Part shown: positions 26,348 to 37,240 of the stretch, in pieces | How the letters are laid out: each line of letters begins with the position of its first letter | Numbering within the stretch: position 1 is the stretch's first letter | From: Heterobasidion occidentale | Taxonomy: Eukaryota; Basidiomycota; Agaricomycetes; Russulales; Bondarzewiaceae | Direction of reading: 5' to 3' | DNA length: 64,000 bases | Assembly (NCBI GenBank): GCA_039111635.1 | Contig: JBCAQO010000003.1 | Span: 1,798,001-1,862,000 of the forward strand | Notes under the pieces: model-generated | What the model was told of the DNA's origin: nothing | The model's database searches: none | The model's input: only the letters and a program-made list of their open reading frames with translations | Position numbers and translations under genes: made by a program

Positions 26348-26889
26348 AGTCCGCATACATCAGTCACGATCTTGCTATGACCGATGCAATGTATCCCCAA
26401 TAGACTCTTCTTTACTGTGGTTTCCATACGCTCTCTGCTTCGTCCTCGACCGGACGCGAGGCACCTCTGTACTGCCGTAGTTTGTACTTTTTGACGTCCT
26501 CCCACCTCCACACTCACCTTTTTGTCCGTTGACCGGGTTCTGTAGAATGGATTGACGAACGCTCTCTTCGTCTCTTTCGCGTCGGACCCTAGGCGTCTTA
26601 TTCGTCTCTTTTTATTTTCCCCTCCCCGGTATCAGTTCCTTGTCTCTCTGGTTATCATTCTTCTTGACAGAGCGGTTGTGCTGCGAGAGTATCGTGCTTT
26701 GGTTTTATGATTTAAACTAGTATTTATTGCAGTCGCAATGCAATCGGGCATCTGTTAACCTAATACTATTCAAAAAATGCAAAGCAGACTCGTCGCCCAT
26801 GATGGCGGGCATGACGGCGATGGCAAATGAGTGTAAAAGATACTGATCACGAACCAATTGCACCTGTGTGTTGACTGTGACTCGATGAG
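26348..26889. other. Intergenic region
   Basis: This 542 bp region carries the 3' end of the OPY2-like gene, T-rich near 26600-26640 and AT-rich near 26700-26780, and the SUA5 promoter. No gene is supported. Confidence 0.5.
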
Positions 26890-28146
26890 ATGTGTTGGCG
26901 ATTGATGATCAGACGCTCGACCGATAAACTGCGGTTCCTTCGTACTATGTCTGTCTCCTCCCAGGTCTTGAGGTGTGAGCCTTCCAGCATTTCCTTCTCT
27001 GCCGACGACGAACTACCGAACTTCGATGATGAAGTCACACGGGCTTCGTTGACTGCCGCAGCCCATCAAATCAAGTCCGCTGAGGTTATAGGTTTCCCTA
27101 CGGAAACCGTCTACGGCCTGGGGGCCCTTGCTCTCGATGCAAGCGCAGCAGCTCGCATCTTCTCTACCAAAGGTCGGCCTGCAGACAATCCCCTCATCGT
27201 CCATGTCTCGTCCCAGCGCATGCTTCAAAGCCTCCTTCCGCCGACGTACGCCCCATCTCGGTCGTATGAAGTCCTCATGAAGCGTTTTTGGCCCGGCGCA
27301 CTAACCCTCCTGTTCCCATCCGACCCCTCCACTGTGCCACCAATCGTCACCGCCAATCAACCGACCGTCGCGATACGAATGCCCTCTCATCCCGTAGCTC
27401 GAGCGCTCATCGCTCTTGTTGATGCCCCGATCGCCGCACCCAGCGCCAATTCTTCTGGCAAGCCGAGTCCGACGCGCGCCGAGCATGTTTCCAAGGATTT
27501 GGGCAGCAAGCTATCACTCATCTTAGACGGAGGACCATGCACAGTAGGGCTGGAGAGTACTGTGGTAGATGGGCTGAACGAGGACGGCAATATCCGTGTG
27601 CTGAGACCTGGAGGTGTCACCGTGGAGGATATCGAGCGAGTATTGAGGGAGGAGATCGGTGAGGGCAGCAAGGTTCCGAGAGTTTTGGTGCACAAGAGGG
27701 ACTTCCAGGATGCTGCTATGGAGGCGACACCAACGACACCTGGGATGAAATACCGCCATTATTCACCATCGGTTCCTGTCACACTCCTTTATACCTCTAC
27801 CTCTCCTCCTCCCGGCACGGCATCCACCACGTTTAGCGACCTCTTTGCATCTCTCAAGACAACGCATGCTCAACAGCCCGTGAAAGTTGGGCTGTTGGTG
27901 CCATCGGACTCGAGGATTCTCTTGCAAACAGATCAAGTATCCGGTTTAGAGTTTAGAGTCTTCTACCTCGGTGCGGTATCAGACCCTGCTGTAACAGCGC
28001 ACCGTCTGTTCGACGGTCTTCTCACATTAGAAGAGAGAGGGTCTGACATCATTCTTGTCGAAGCAATCTCAGAGGAGAAGGAGGGCCTGGCCGTGATGAA
28101 TCGAGTTAAAAAGGCAGCAAGCGAGTCTCAATGGATCAGTTCCTGA
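26890..28146 (+). CDS. SUA5: Threonylcarbamoyl-AMP synthase SUA5
   Basis: It makes threonylcarbamoyl-AMP from threonine, bicarbonate and ATP, the first step of t6A37 modification of ANN-decoding tRNAs. A single exon encodes 418 residues. The YrdC domain covers about residues 55-250. Visible are the ATP/threonine-site motifs VIGFPTETVYGLG, STKGRPADNPLIVHV and PSANSSGKPSPT. The linker PGMKYRHYSP and the C-terminal Sua5 domain follow. Two ATGs are in frame, at 26890 and 26947. The 19 residues between them (MCWRLMIRRSTDKLRFLRT) are rich in Arg/Lys, with a single acidic residue, and look like a mitochondrial presequence. The shorter form would start MSVSSQV. Dual targeting by leaky scanning is known for Sua5/YRDC; here it is inferred. 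Confidence 0.95.
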   Translation: MCWRLMIRRSTDKLRFLRTMSVSSQVLRCEPSSISFSADDELPNFDDEVTRASLTAAAHQIKSAEVIGFPTETVYGLGALALDASAAARIFSTKGRPADNPLIVHVSSQRMLQSLLPPTYAPSRSYEVLMKRFWPGALTLLFPSDPSTVPPIVTANQPTVAIRMPSHPVARALIALVDAPIAAPSANSSGKPSPTRAEHVSKDLGSKLSLILDGGPCTVGLESTVVDGLNEDGNIRVLRPGGVTVEDIERVLREEIGEGSKVPRVLVHKRDFQDAAMEATPTTPGMKYRHYSPSVPVTLLYTSTSPPPGTASTTFSDLFASLKTTHAQQPVKVGLLVPSDSRILLQTDQVSGLEFRVFYLGAVSDPAVTAHRLFDGLLTLEERGSDIILVEAISEEKEGLAVMNRVKKAASESQWISS

Positions 28147-29240
28147 GCCGGACAATTCTTCCGATGTATCGATACTCTATTCCGTATTTTGTGAGCCTGA
28201 GCTATCCCATATACACACCTCGTAACTAATGTAGAGAGGTGTCTATAGATTCATATCATCACTGTTGCATCGCGCGGCCCATCAACGCGTCCGATTCTAT
28301 GAGTGAACATGTGTGCGAGGACAATGGATCTTTATCTTACTCCTGATCTATCTGGAACGGAACGCATCTCAGTACCCAGTTGGGATATGAACTTGGATTT
28401 CTTAGCCCAATACTGATTGGGCGTGCTGGTGAGCTCAGTGTAATGGCTCAGCATACATCGCTATCCTGAGGTGAGTGATCAAAATTCTTGCCAAGTCGAT
28501 ATGAAAACATGTACAACTCTTTGTCCGTAGACTTTCCACCTCGTGTCTTGTTGAGAGGCACAGCCCCGATCGAGCCTCGAGGCCATCTCATCATCTGACT
28601 TCGCTAACCATTGCCCTGGTCGCTACAATAAACATTACCGCTGTGAAGATATCCAAGCAAGTTCAAATGTATAACGCTGCTGCCGTCAGAAACTTCAGGT
28701 CCTCCGTCTTCCACTCATCTGTAATCCGAACTCCCTGAACTCGCGCCACGGTGTCAATTTGCATGGGCACATGGCCCTCGCATGGTTCCTTTCACTTCAA
28801 AGATAGGTTAGCGGACCTTGGAAGTTGTGATATTATCTCATCCAGACAAAGCAGCATCAGTCCGCTGGTTGGCGGGAACGACCAGGGCTAGTCCATGCAC
28901 TCAAGGCGCCCATGAGGTCGGATGCATGTCTCACGTCCCACCACTCGCTGTTCTGTTCTTTTGATCTTTTTGCTTTCTCTTCTTGGCGACATTCTGCTTC
29001 CCTAATGCCCATTGTTGGGAGCGGAATTGTCGATCGGAGTAGGGTGCGACGACATATCCTGGTCCTTTCCATCGTGTCGCGGACTTCGGGCGTAGACGGC
29101 CTCTAAAAATGCATAAAAGGGGGCGCTGGAGGCTTCTTAGGTCCATCCATCTCCCTCGTCTTCCATCTGGCTTCCGCCACTTTGCTACCTATCGAAACTG
29201 GCCTTCAACGGAAGTGCGTATGCTGTGAAGTCAATCGATA
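28147..29240. other. Intergenic region, 1.1 kb
   Basis: It lies between SUA5 and the HMG-box gene, both plus. It has mixed composition, with no open frame showing a domain and no visible tRNA or snoRNA hallmark. The last 150 bp hold a TATA-like element and pyrimidine-rich leader of the HMG-box gene. Confidence 0.5.
29112..29119 (+). promoter_or_regulatory. TATA-like element before the HMG-box gene
   Basis: The sequence CATAAAAG followed by a G-run lies 122 bp before the ATG at 29241, with a C/T-rich stretch between them. Spacing suits a TATA box with a leader of about 90 nt. Promoter activity is inferred. Confidence 0.4.
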
Positions 29241-30825
29241 ATGTCCCCTAATATGCGCATTGCTGTATCCTTTCAAGGTCTCTTTTCTTCGAATCATAGT
29301 CCTTTGTCGATGCTTTCGAACGCGTCTCCTCCATCAAACTCGGAGTGGGCAACGCTCAGCACTTGGGCGTTTCCTTTGTCCTCTCAGACGCCCGAACATA
29401 CATCTTCTAAACCTCCAGCGCTCATTCTCAACGACAGTCCCAACCTCAGCCTGTCGACAGGCCTCCCAATCTCAAATGATGATAACAAGTCACCTATGTC
29501 ATCAACCACCATCGCACCCCTGTTGAACTCCCCTCATCGGCCATGCGTTGCGTCTTTAATCGATACATCTACTCCTCCGCCCGCGATGTCTCGCGCCCGT
29601 TATGTGAAGGCTCCTCGTGCCCCCAATTGTTTCATGTTGTTTCGCTCCGACTTCATCAAAACAGGTCGTGTTCCTAAGGCAGTGGAATGTCGCCAGCAGA
29701 ACATCAGCAAGATTGCAGGCGAATGCTGGGGCTTAATGTCCGATGAGGAGAAAGTGGAGTGGCACGAGAAGGCGGCGCATGTGGCTCTTGAACATAGTCT
29801 GAAGCACCCAAGTCACAAGTCCGAGCGGTGGTCTAGGAGTAAACCCAGACAGAGAACACAGGTCCGTGAGGATCCCGAGGAGGCGCAAGCGAATGATCGC
29901 ATCCGGGAGATACGCGAGAAGTATTGTGGTGCACTTGGACCTGCACCCCCTCCTTCTCGAAGACGGAGGGTGAAGTCCAGTAGAAGGTTCTCCCAGGATC
30001 TCTCAGCGTGGGGGACGAGGAGCTTGCCTGCGTCTCGTGCAGTCACTCCATCGACTGTGACGTGCTCTCCCTTCGACTCTCCTCTTCTTCCTCCATCAGA
30101 ATTGGAGAGGATGTCTCGACCGGAGAGCCGTACAAGCTCTGCAATTTCTCAAGCGTCTCACCGAAGCACGCCTGCTAACGACTCCCCATCTCCCTTTGTG
30201 CGCGATCTCTATCTGCATCGCCGTTGGCATCCAGTTTCTGCTGATGCTGTACGTTTATCTTATCTCTATCTTCGTGATGTCATGTGCTTACGTGATATTT
30301 TACACATCCTCGTCGTTTGCAAACGGTGCCATCGTCATCAAGACTGAGGACAAGACAATCGTACTCGCACTTGGGGATGCTACAGTCCCCGCCAAGATGG
30401 AGCACATCTCTCATATGATCCCCTTCGCAGGAGATGGTATCAGCTTCATTCCCAGGGTTGAAGATCCTGTTCCGACGCTCTTGTCCGGAACAGATGTCGT
30501 GATGTCCAAGGATAGCGGCAGCCAAGACTCCCCCGACCAAGCCTGGTTGGCGCAATTCGAAGCCTTCAACATCTCGCTTTTGAACCAGTCTGAAAGTCTA
30601 CCACAGATCACTCTTTCTGAATACGCTGGTGGTCCATCGAATCCGCAAATGAGTATGCCGTACACTAACTCTTTCCTCTCGGATCCATTGTTCCTGCCCT
30701 CGTTCTTTGAGCAGCCTTACAATACTTCGACTCGTACCCCCTCCGAGTTGGAGGGTGCATTGCACGAGCATCACCCTGCTGCTGGCTCAAAGACCCGGCT
30801 GCACCATGATGCGTCGACATCGTAA
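29241..30825 (+). CDS. HMG-box transcription factor
   Basis: A likely nuclear DNA-binding regulator. Exon 1 (29241-30248) and exon 2 (30343-30825) join in frame to give about 496 residues. The HMG box of MATA/SOX type spans about residues 120-195: RAPNCFMLFRSDFI in helix 1, then QQNISKIAGECWGLMSDEEK in helix 2, then VEWHEKAAHVALEHSLKHP in helix 3. A basic stretch follows (KSERWSRSKPRQR), and later RRRRVKSSRR could be a nuclear import signal. Both flanks are Ser/Pro-rich, and the C-terminal part is acidic/hydrophobic, as in activation domains. The intron is 94 nt, longer than most here, and its 3' border is my choice. Nothing nearby (no homeodomain, STE3 or pheromone gene) marks this as a mating-type locus. 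Confidence 0.85.
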
Positions 30826-31791
30826 TTGTCAAGCAGGAGGGCTCAGGCCAGCCGCCTGCATTGACGCGGAGTTCTCTCGTTTACATTACTATTTGTCTAA
30901 TCTTGAAGCTGTATTTTTTAGCCGCTGTTGAAGCCCTCTGTAGCAATGTTCTCTCACCTATCCGCCCTATCGGGTCGACGTCACTGTCTTTACTTCACGA
31001 TTTAGCTGTTTTCGATACATCACGATTATTGTGTTAACGTGTATTACTAGTACTTGACTTTCCGCTTATAGTCCTCGAGAGATTATTGGTTATTGTTTAT
31101 CATTACTCACGGTTCTGATCGAGTAGACTGTACATCTTGTCCAGCGTCTCTCAGAAATCCTACTAACACGCAATTATCTCGCGCTGAGACAGTCTGCATA
31201 CCGCGACGAATCGGCATATTGAGCCCTATGGCTGGATCCTGGTATTTTCCTACTAAAGCATGATCAAAAATCATGATTTTGAACCCAAAGCGTTCGCATT
31301 GATCTAGGACTTCTGAAATCGCCACGTATCATCCTCATTATTGATCAGAATGCTTTTTGGTCCGATTCGCTCACAACGGAGGATCAGACGTTGGAAGCAG
31401 CATTTTTCGTCCGCATCAGGCTCGAAACCCCAGGAGAACTGTGCACATCTAGTGGTACGTCATTTTTTTTGAGAATTAGACAGCACACGAATGCAGCAGT
31501 AAGTGGCAGAGAAAGCGAAGCAAGCGTGAAAATTTATTATCTAATAGCATGCCTCAAATTCAAAGATGGATCGGTCATTTTTTAATTTCGCCCTTCATCC
31601 ACATTAGGATCGGACCTCATCGGATCTTTTGGACACTTTTCGTCCGCATTAGGATCGGACATTAAGATATGCAAGGTCCTTTTTTTAGCAGGCAAGACTT
31701 TTTCTGTGGTAAACTTGACTTTGCTCGCTATTCCATTTTCCCCAATCGCCCTCTGTCTGGAACTAGGTTGTTATATTGACATACAATCGTT
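30826..31791. other. Intergenic region with short direct repeats
   Basis: This 966 bp lies between the HMG-box gene and DBP8. AT-rich 3' flank occupies 30850-31100. A minus-strand frame at 31107-31325 has no ATG start and no recognised domain, so I did not call it. The last 400 bp hold imperfect direct repeats, listed separately. Confidence 0.5.
31404..31660. repeat. Imperfect short direct repeats
   Basis: Related copies occur at about 31401-31423, 31591-31614 and 31635-31660. The shared core is TTTTCGTCCGCAT (first and third) and CATTAGGATCGGAC (second and third, exact). The two close copies are about 46 bp apart. They may be regulatory elements of the following helicase gene or the trace of a small element. 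No terminal inverted repeats or coding remnant were seen. Confidence 0.5.
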
Positions 31792-33886
31792 ATGTCTGGA
31801 CCCAAACGGAAGGAATTGTCGACTGACGAACTGATGCGGAAACAAGAAGAGCCACTTCGAAAGCGGCGCAAGCAAATCTCCAAGGAGCTCCATGCTAGGA
31901 GCGAAGATGAGGGGAGTACGAGCACAGAGGACTTGGAGGGATCTGATGCTGTAGAAGATGATTCTACTCTGGACGAGGAGGATAGGGAGCAGGACGACCG
32001 AGTGGATGGACAGGGAGATCTGAAGAATGCGTCAACATTTTGGGATATCACCGACGAATCTGGTTCTTCGCGCATGAAAACGAAGCCAAAAAGTCTCGCC
32101 AGAGGTCTGACTCTACCCAAAACCAATGCTCCCAAGTTCTCCACGTTCTCCTCGCTCGATATTTCCACGACACTTATCGCTACGCTCGCGAAAATGTCCA
32201 TTCGCGCGCCGACAGAGGTTCAGACCGCCTGCGTTCCACCTCTACTTGCAGGCGAGTTCACGTTCGGCCTGCAGTCGTGATGTGCGATGCATCTTACTGA
32301 TGCTGTTTCCATCCAAGGTAGGGACTGTATAGGAAATGCGAAGACAGGGTCTGGTAAAACCATGGCTTTCGCATTGCCAATATTGCAGAAACTGTCTGTT
32401 GACCCGTATGGGATCTTCGCGCTCGTATTGACCCCTACCCGGTATGTCGCTCTGAAATCTACGACTTCATCTGTTGACTCTGTTTATGCAGCGAGTTGGC
32501 TTTCCAGATATCGGAGCAATTCGCGGTATTGGGCGCGCCCCTCAATATCCGGACCGCCGTTGTCGTAGGCGGCATGGACATGATGGCGCAAGCCCTTGAG
32601 CTCGGAAACCGTCCACATGTGGTTGTGGCGACCCCCGGACGCATCGTCGATCATCTACGAAGCGGCAGCGGCGAATGGGATCTGTCGAGGGTCAAATTTC
32701 TGGTCCGCCAGTCCTGTCATATGCTGTCTCAGTAACTTGCTGATGTTTCAAGACAGGTGCTAGACGAGGCCGATCGACTGCTGACGTCTACGTTCTCTGC
32801 GGACATGGCCCATCTTTTTAGCGCCCTTCCGAAAGACAGGCAGACGGCTTTGTTCACGGCAACCTGGACCCCTTCTATCGAATCTATCGCCGATGCCCCG
32901 CCTCGACCTGGTAAACAAAAGCCATTTGTGCACAGAATGGTAGCTTCGTATGTGCGACGTGTTCTTGTGGCGAACCGTTTTCTAACGCACACGCGCACAG
33001 AACAGAAACTGTAGAGACTCTCAAACAGTACTATATCCTCGTTCCTTCACACGTTCGAGAATCGTATCTGTACTATCTCCTTTGCAACCCCCCCGAGTCG
33101 ACCCTTCACCTACGCCGAGCGGCACCAGAGCCTTCCAAGACATCTCGTAAACCCAAATCGAAGCCGAAGGGCGCTCAGAAAAAGGCACAGGTCGAGGATG
33201 AGCCGGAACAGCCTCCACCGACGATGATATTCTGCGCGCGCCCTCGGACCGCGGCCTATCTGACTTACCTATTGAAAACTCTGTCCATCCGGAGCACGGC
33301 CCTGCATTCGCGTCTGACCCAGCGTGAGAGGTTGAACTCGCTGCAGCTCTTCCGTTCATCCGTCGTTCCTGTCCTGGTTTGCACGGACGTGGGTGCGCGA
33401 GGATTGGATATCGAAGACGTCGCGTTGGTGGTGAATTGGGATCTTACCGATGAGCCAGAGGAGTACACCCATCGGGTGGGACGAACGGCGCGGGCCGGAC
33501 GTGGAGGTGTAGCGATCAGTTTTGTGTCGGAACGGGACGAGGGACGGGTGCTCAAGATCGAGGATCGCATAAGTGAGCGGCTTCCATTTCATCTCACGAG
33601 ACCTCTGCTGAGTCATTTGAAATGGCGTCAGAGACGCGGCTCAGTGAAATGGAGCTTCCCGAGGATAAGGTGTTGGAGCCTCTAAACAGAGTCTCGACTG
33701 CGAGGCGACTCGCAAACATGGTGAGTGGGGCAGGGCGCTCTGGGTAACTTTGGCTCACTATCACGTCACTATCTGTAGGAGCTGCATGACTCCAACTTCG
33801 GACAACGAGAGCAGATACAGCAGGTGAAGAATAGGGCGAGGCTGCAAGGGCAGCGTGGCGATCCACTGCCCCCACTGAGTCTGTAG
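31792..33886 (+). CDS. DBP8: DEAD-box RNA helicase, DBP8/DDX49 type
   Basis: A nucleolar ATP-dependent helicase acting in 18S rRNA and 40S subunit maturation in yeast. ATG 31792 gives a basic/acidic N-tail ([17 protein letters not shown]), then a Q-motif region ([19 protein letters not shown]). Motif I is NAKTGSGKT, Ia TPTRELAF, Ib TPGRI and II VLDEAD. Motif III reads TAT rather than SAT. Motif IV region is [19 protein letters not shown] and [14 protein letters not shown] Lys-rich insertion ([16 protein letters not shown]) precedes motif IV. Six introns are needed. The first (32252-32317) starts with GC instead of GT, and no GT donor restores the frame. The last exons end with [10 protein letters not shown] and TAG 33884-33886. 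The gene is complete at about 550-560 residues. Confidence 0.92.
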
Positions 33887-34085
33887 GGTACTCTACTTGC
33901 GGTGTATGTGCTCCTGTCCTGTTTTATTTGTATGCGATGAACCGAGAGGCCAGATGCGGAAGCAAATGTCTGGGGCGTGACCGGGACAGTGACGGTGACC
34001 TCCTCTTTCTGGATGCGGGTGGTGCGCGACTGTTTAAAGTACAGATGGGATTCAATGGAGCCTCCACTCGCCCTCCCATTCAACC

Positions 34086-35277
34086 ATGAGCCCAATCTCC
34101 TCGCCCGAGATGTCCACTCGTCTCAGCCTCGGCCTCTCCCCCCTCCAGACCCCCCAGGTCCCAACCCCTCCAGTGCGCTCCCCTTGCGTCTCAACCGACC
34201 CATCAGCTGAACCTTTCCCCTTAGGCTTCACAAACAGGCTCCCCTGGTGAAGATGAAGACAACGCCACTTTGGTCTCGGTCTCCACCACCTTCTTTCCAG
34301 GTGCCACTCTCGATCCAGGCGCTCTCGCCGATCTTGTCATTCTCTCCTCCGACTCTGTTTTCTTCTATGTCAGCTCCCACAGGCTCCTCCGAGCGTCAGA
34401 AAACGCTTTCAATTTCTTGCTCCCAGTGCCCCCGAAGAAAGACGGAGAAGGGCCTGGCCATATTCTTTCTCTTCACGAACACTCCACGGTCATAAATGTT
34501 CTCCTACATACGATTTACAATATGCCCGTGGGTCATTACTCTCCCGCGACAGAGACCATGATCGCAGCCGTACACGCCATGGCCACGTACGGAATCCCCG
34601 CCAATACCCATGTAGCGCCATCCACCCCTTTATTTAACGCACTTCTTGCCAACGCATCGTCGTCGCCCGTGGAAATATACGCCCTTGCAGCTTCATATGA
34701 CCTTTACGACCTTGCGATGTCCATATCCCCACATCTCCTCTCATTCCCCCTTTCCTCTCTGACAGACGATATAGTGAAGAAAGTGGGGCCCGTATACCTC
34801 AAGCGCCTCTTCTTCCTGCATCTCGGCCGTGTCGACGCTCTCAAACGCCTCCTGCTCCCTCCTCCACATCCGCATGCTCCAACGCCATCTTGTGATTCCA
34901 CAGATCAAAAGAAGCTCACGCGCGCTTGGGCGTTGGCGTCGGCCTATCTGGCGTGGGATGCCCGACCGGGTACGTTGGCTTTCAATTTCGGATGATCAGG
35001 CAGGCATTTTCCTTGCTTTGGCTTACATTTACGTCATAATAGATCTGTCCACAGCGTCTATTGAAGCTGCACTCTCCCCGCTGGCTGTCCACCTGTCATG
35101 CGACCTATGCAAAATCTCTCTTAGGGAAAGAATCAATAACCTTCTCGTTCAATGGTCTGTCGTCAAGGTGTGCAGATTCCGTTTGGTGATATCAGCATTC
35201 AGATTGGGCTCACGATTTCCAAAGAGGACTATTTAAAAAATTTTTATCAGTACGTCTGTCAGATTCAGATAGTATGA
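34086..35277 (+). CDS. BTB/POZ-like domain protein
   Basis: A basidiomycete-type protein with a divergent BTB fold near the N-terminus, possibly a dimerisation or cullin-adaptor module. The exons are 34086-34157, 34225-34969, 35043-35167 and 35203-35277, in frame, about 338 residues. ATG 34086 gives MSPISSPEMSTRLSLGL, then an acidic linker (GSPGEDEDNATLV). The BTB-like part is FFPGATLDPGALADLVILSS and VFFYVSSHRLLRASENAF. The C-terminal block CDLCKISLRERINNLLVQW is a shared signature of related fungal BTB proteins. No second domain (Kelch, zinc finger) is present. Function is unknown. The final exon runs to TGA 35275-35277. Confidence 0.75.
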
Positions 35278-35976
35278 AGAAGACCTGTCACTTACGTTGG
35301 CAACTTCCAAACTCCCCAGCTCAAGACCCGGTTCAAACTCTATCGGTTCAAAAGTAACACACGCATGAACCATATTCGCCACCCTCGCACGGATCTTCCC
35401 TCGCTTTCGCTTTCGACGCGCCTACTGTATTCACGCTCTTCATAGTCTCTTCACTCTGTTCAACTTATTTGCATCCGCCATAGTCTTAAATGCCTCTCGA
35501 ATGGACATCACTCGCATACACGTATCATCGTTCCATTCACATGACCCCCTCCCACATCCCCATCCTCCCCCCTCATTCACCATTATTCCTATCTTCATCC
35601 AGTCACATTCCTAGCCTGATCATAAACGATGCCCTGTGTACACCTTGACTTGTTAGCTGTAAATTAAATACCCTCCACGATCTCAGGATGCACACGAATT
35701 GTACGTTTGATTCCGAAATACAAATACGCTTCCCAGTAGTTATTTTGATAAATGAACCGGCGTGCATCTCACCTAGATCCGCCAGGTCACTGGATTTGGC
35801 GACTTCTCCCACGAAGATACGGCACTCAGATTTTTACAATTTGGATTGGAGGAATGGTGATACAGATACAACAGGGAGGATTTGGCGTCGGAGGGAGGTG
35901 AGGGCGAGCGGGTATACAAGTTGGGCGGCAGCAGCAGAGGCCGCGATATAATGCGGATGTCCGGGTGTTCGTTCGA
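35278..35976. other. Convergent 3' region
   Basis: The 699 bp between the 3' ends of the BTB-like gene and MOB1 is C/T-rich at 35380-35600. It should contain both terminators. No gene is supported. Confidence 0.5.
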
Positions 35977-37096
35977 TCACCGGCTTTTTTCCTCAGCAAG
36001 AATCGCTTCGTTAAGCTCATCCAACGGTGCAAGTTCTTTCTTGTCTACGAGATCGAACTGTCAGACAGGTCAAGAATTAGTCTGCTTCTTGGAGGGCATG
36101 CAATGCCATGTACCTCGTGGATGAAGAGGAAGAAATGTCTATAGCTCGTGTTCAGATGGGCTGGACGATACAAGGCTAGTCAGGTCCGAGATAGAATTTA
36201 GCAAGAAAGATAGACAAGACCTTCGATGCCTAGGGCGCATATCTGGTCAAAGTGATTGCTGTATATGTGTGCGTAGACCCGGAAGAGACGGCGGACGACG
36301 GTGCGGACGGTGTCTCTGAAGTTCTTGGGAAACGGAACCCCTGGTAATAGAAGCGTCGGCGGTCATGGGGGAGAGGCGATCAGCAGAGGGAACGTACCTA
36401 TTTTGTTGGGGAATATATTCTCGTCGTCGAGCATAGCTTGGGCCCAATTCATCAAAGCATCAACATATTCTGGAGCAGGAAGCTTGGTCGGCCGTCTATA
36501 CTTCACGCCGTCTTCCCAGAGATATTCGTATCTGACGAGACAACGTTAGAGAAGCAATGCTAACGCACGCATTCTAATGGCGCAGGTACCGTGGGCCGGC
36601 AGACATGATGGGGCACTGCCGTTAATGGGGATTAATTATGAACGATATTTGTGTCCCGTCAAACGTACTTCTTGAGCAGTGCAAAATTCGGTGACGGTGC
36701 CATACAGCATATTCAAATGATTGAAGAAGTCGACCGCTGTAATGCAGTCGTTCGTGTGCATTCGTCAACGTTGTACATCAGCATCGCGAGCAAAGCGCAC
36801 CATGGACAGCAAGCCATTCGTTCAGATCCTCTCCTTCGGGTAACTTAACAGCTAGCCGCAAGTTTCCAGATCCCTACGAGAGACGCGTTTCGGTACAATT
36901 CGAGAGCTGTATGCTTGCTGTGAGGAAGACTGACCAGAGTGGCTTCAGCATACTTCCTGAGCTGATACTGCTTGGTGCCTTCGGGGACGTCCCTGCGGGG
37001 CTTGAAAGTTCGTGTTTTGCCTCTGCGGGGGAAATCGAATGCGATTCAAAGGCGGTCATCGAAAGGTCATACTCACAGACCAAAGAACGAGGACAT
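35977..37096 (-). CDS. MOB1: MOB1 kinase activator
   Basis: It activates an NDR/LATS-family kinase (Dbf2/Sid2 in yeasts) in mitotic exit and septation. It starts at ATG 37094-37096 with MSSFFGLGKTRTFKP and ends at TGA 35977-35979 with ELAPLDELNEAILAEEKSR. I could splice the whole chain in frame (about 215 residues, eight exons): RRDVPEGTKQYQLRKYAEAT, GSGNLRLAVKLPEGEDLNEW, VDFFNHLNMLYGTVTEFC, CPIMSAGPRYEYLW, PAPEYVDALMNWAQAMLDD and FRVYAHIYSNHFDQI. The four zinc ligands of the family are present (the two Cys of FCTAQEC and the two His of AHIYSNHF). Length and motifs match Mob1 rather than Mob2 or Mob4/phocein, from family knowledge. It shares a short promoter with the TFIIIC gene. Confidence 0.95.
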
Positions 37097-37240
37097 GATG
37101 GAAAGTGCGAGGAGATGATCAGAGATGCCGCGCCGAAACGAGTCGGACACTCACCAGAGGAACATGCCCGTCATCTCACGTGATGTAAATGCATAGACAG
37201 CTGAGTTTCTTACAGCCTGTGAGCTTTCCCTCAATACGAC
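37097..37240. promoter_or_regulatory. Bidirectional promoter, MOB1 / TFIIIC subunit
   Basis: Only 144 bp separate the two start codons, so one short region must serve both directions. There is no TATA box in either orientation. A CTCACGTGATG stretch at about 37175-37185 contains the palindrome CACGTG (E-box), a plausible bHLH site. Confidence 0.5.

Noticed and set aside
29241..30825. Mating-type (MAT) locus suggested by an HMG box
   Set aside because: No homeodomain pair, STE3-like receptor or pheromone precursor is nearby; HMG-box factors are numerous in basidiomycetes.
31107..31325. Minus-strand open frame of 72 codons in the HMG-box/DBP8 gap
   Set aside because: It begins with GTG, has no recognisable domain and no splice-compatible upstream exon; probably chance.
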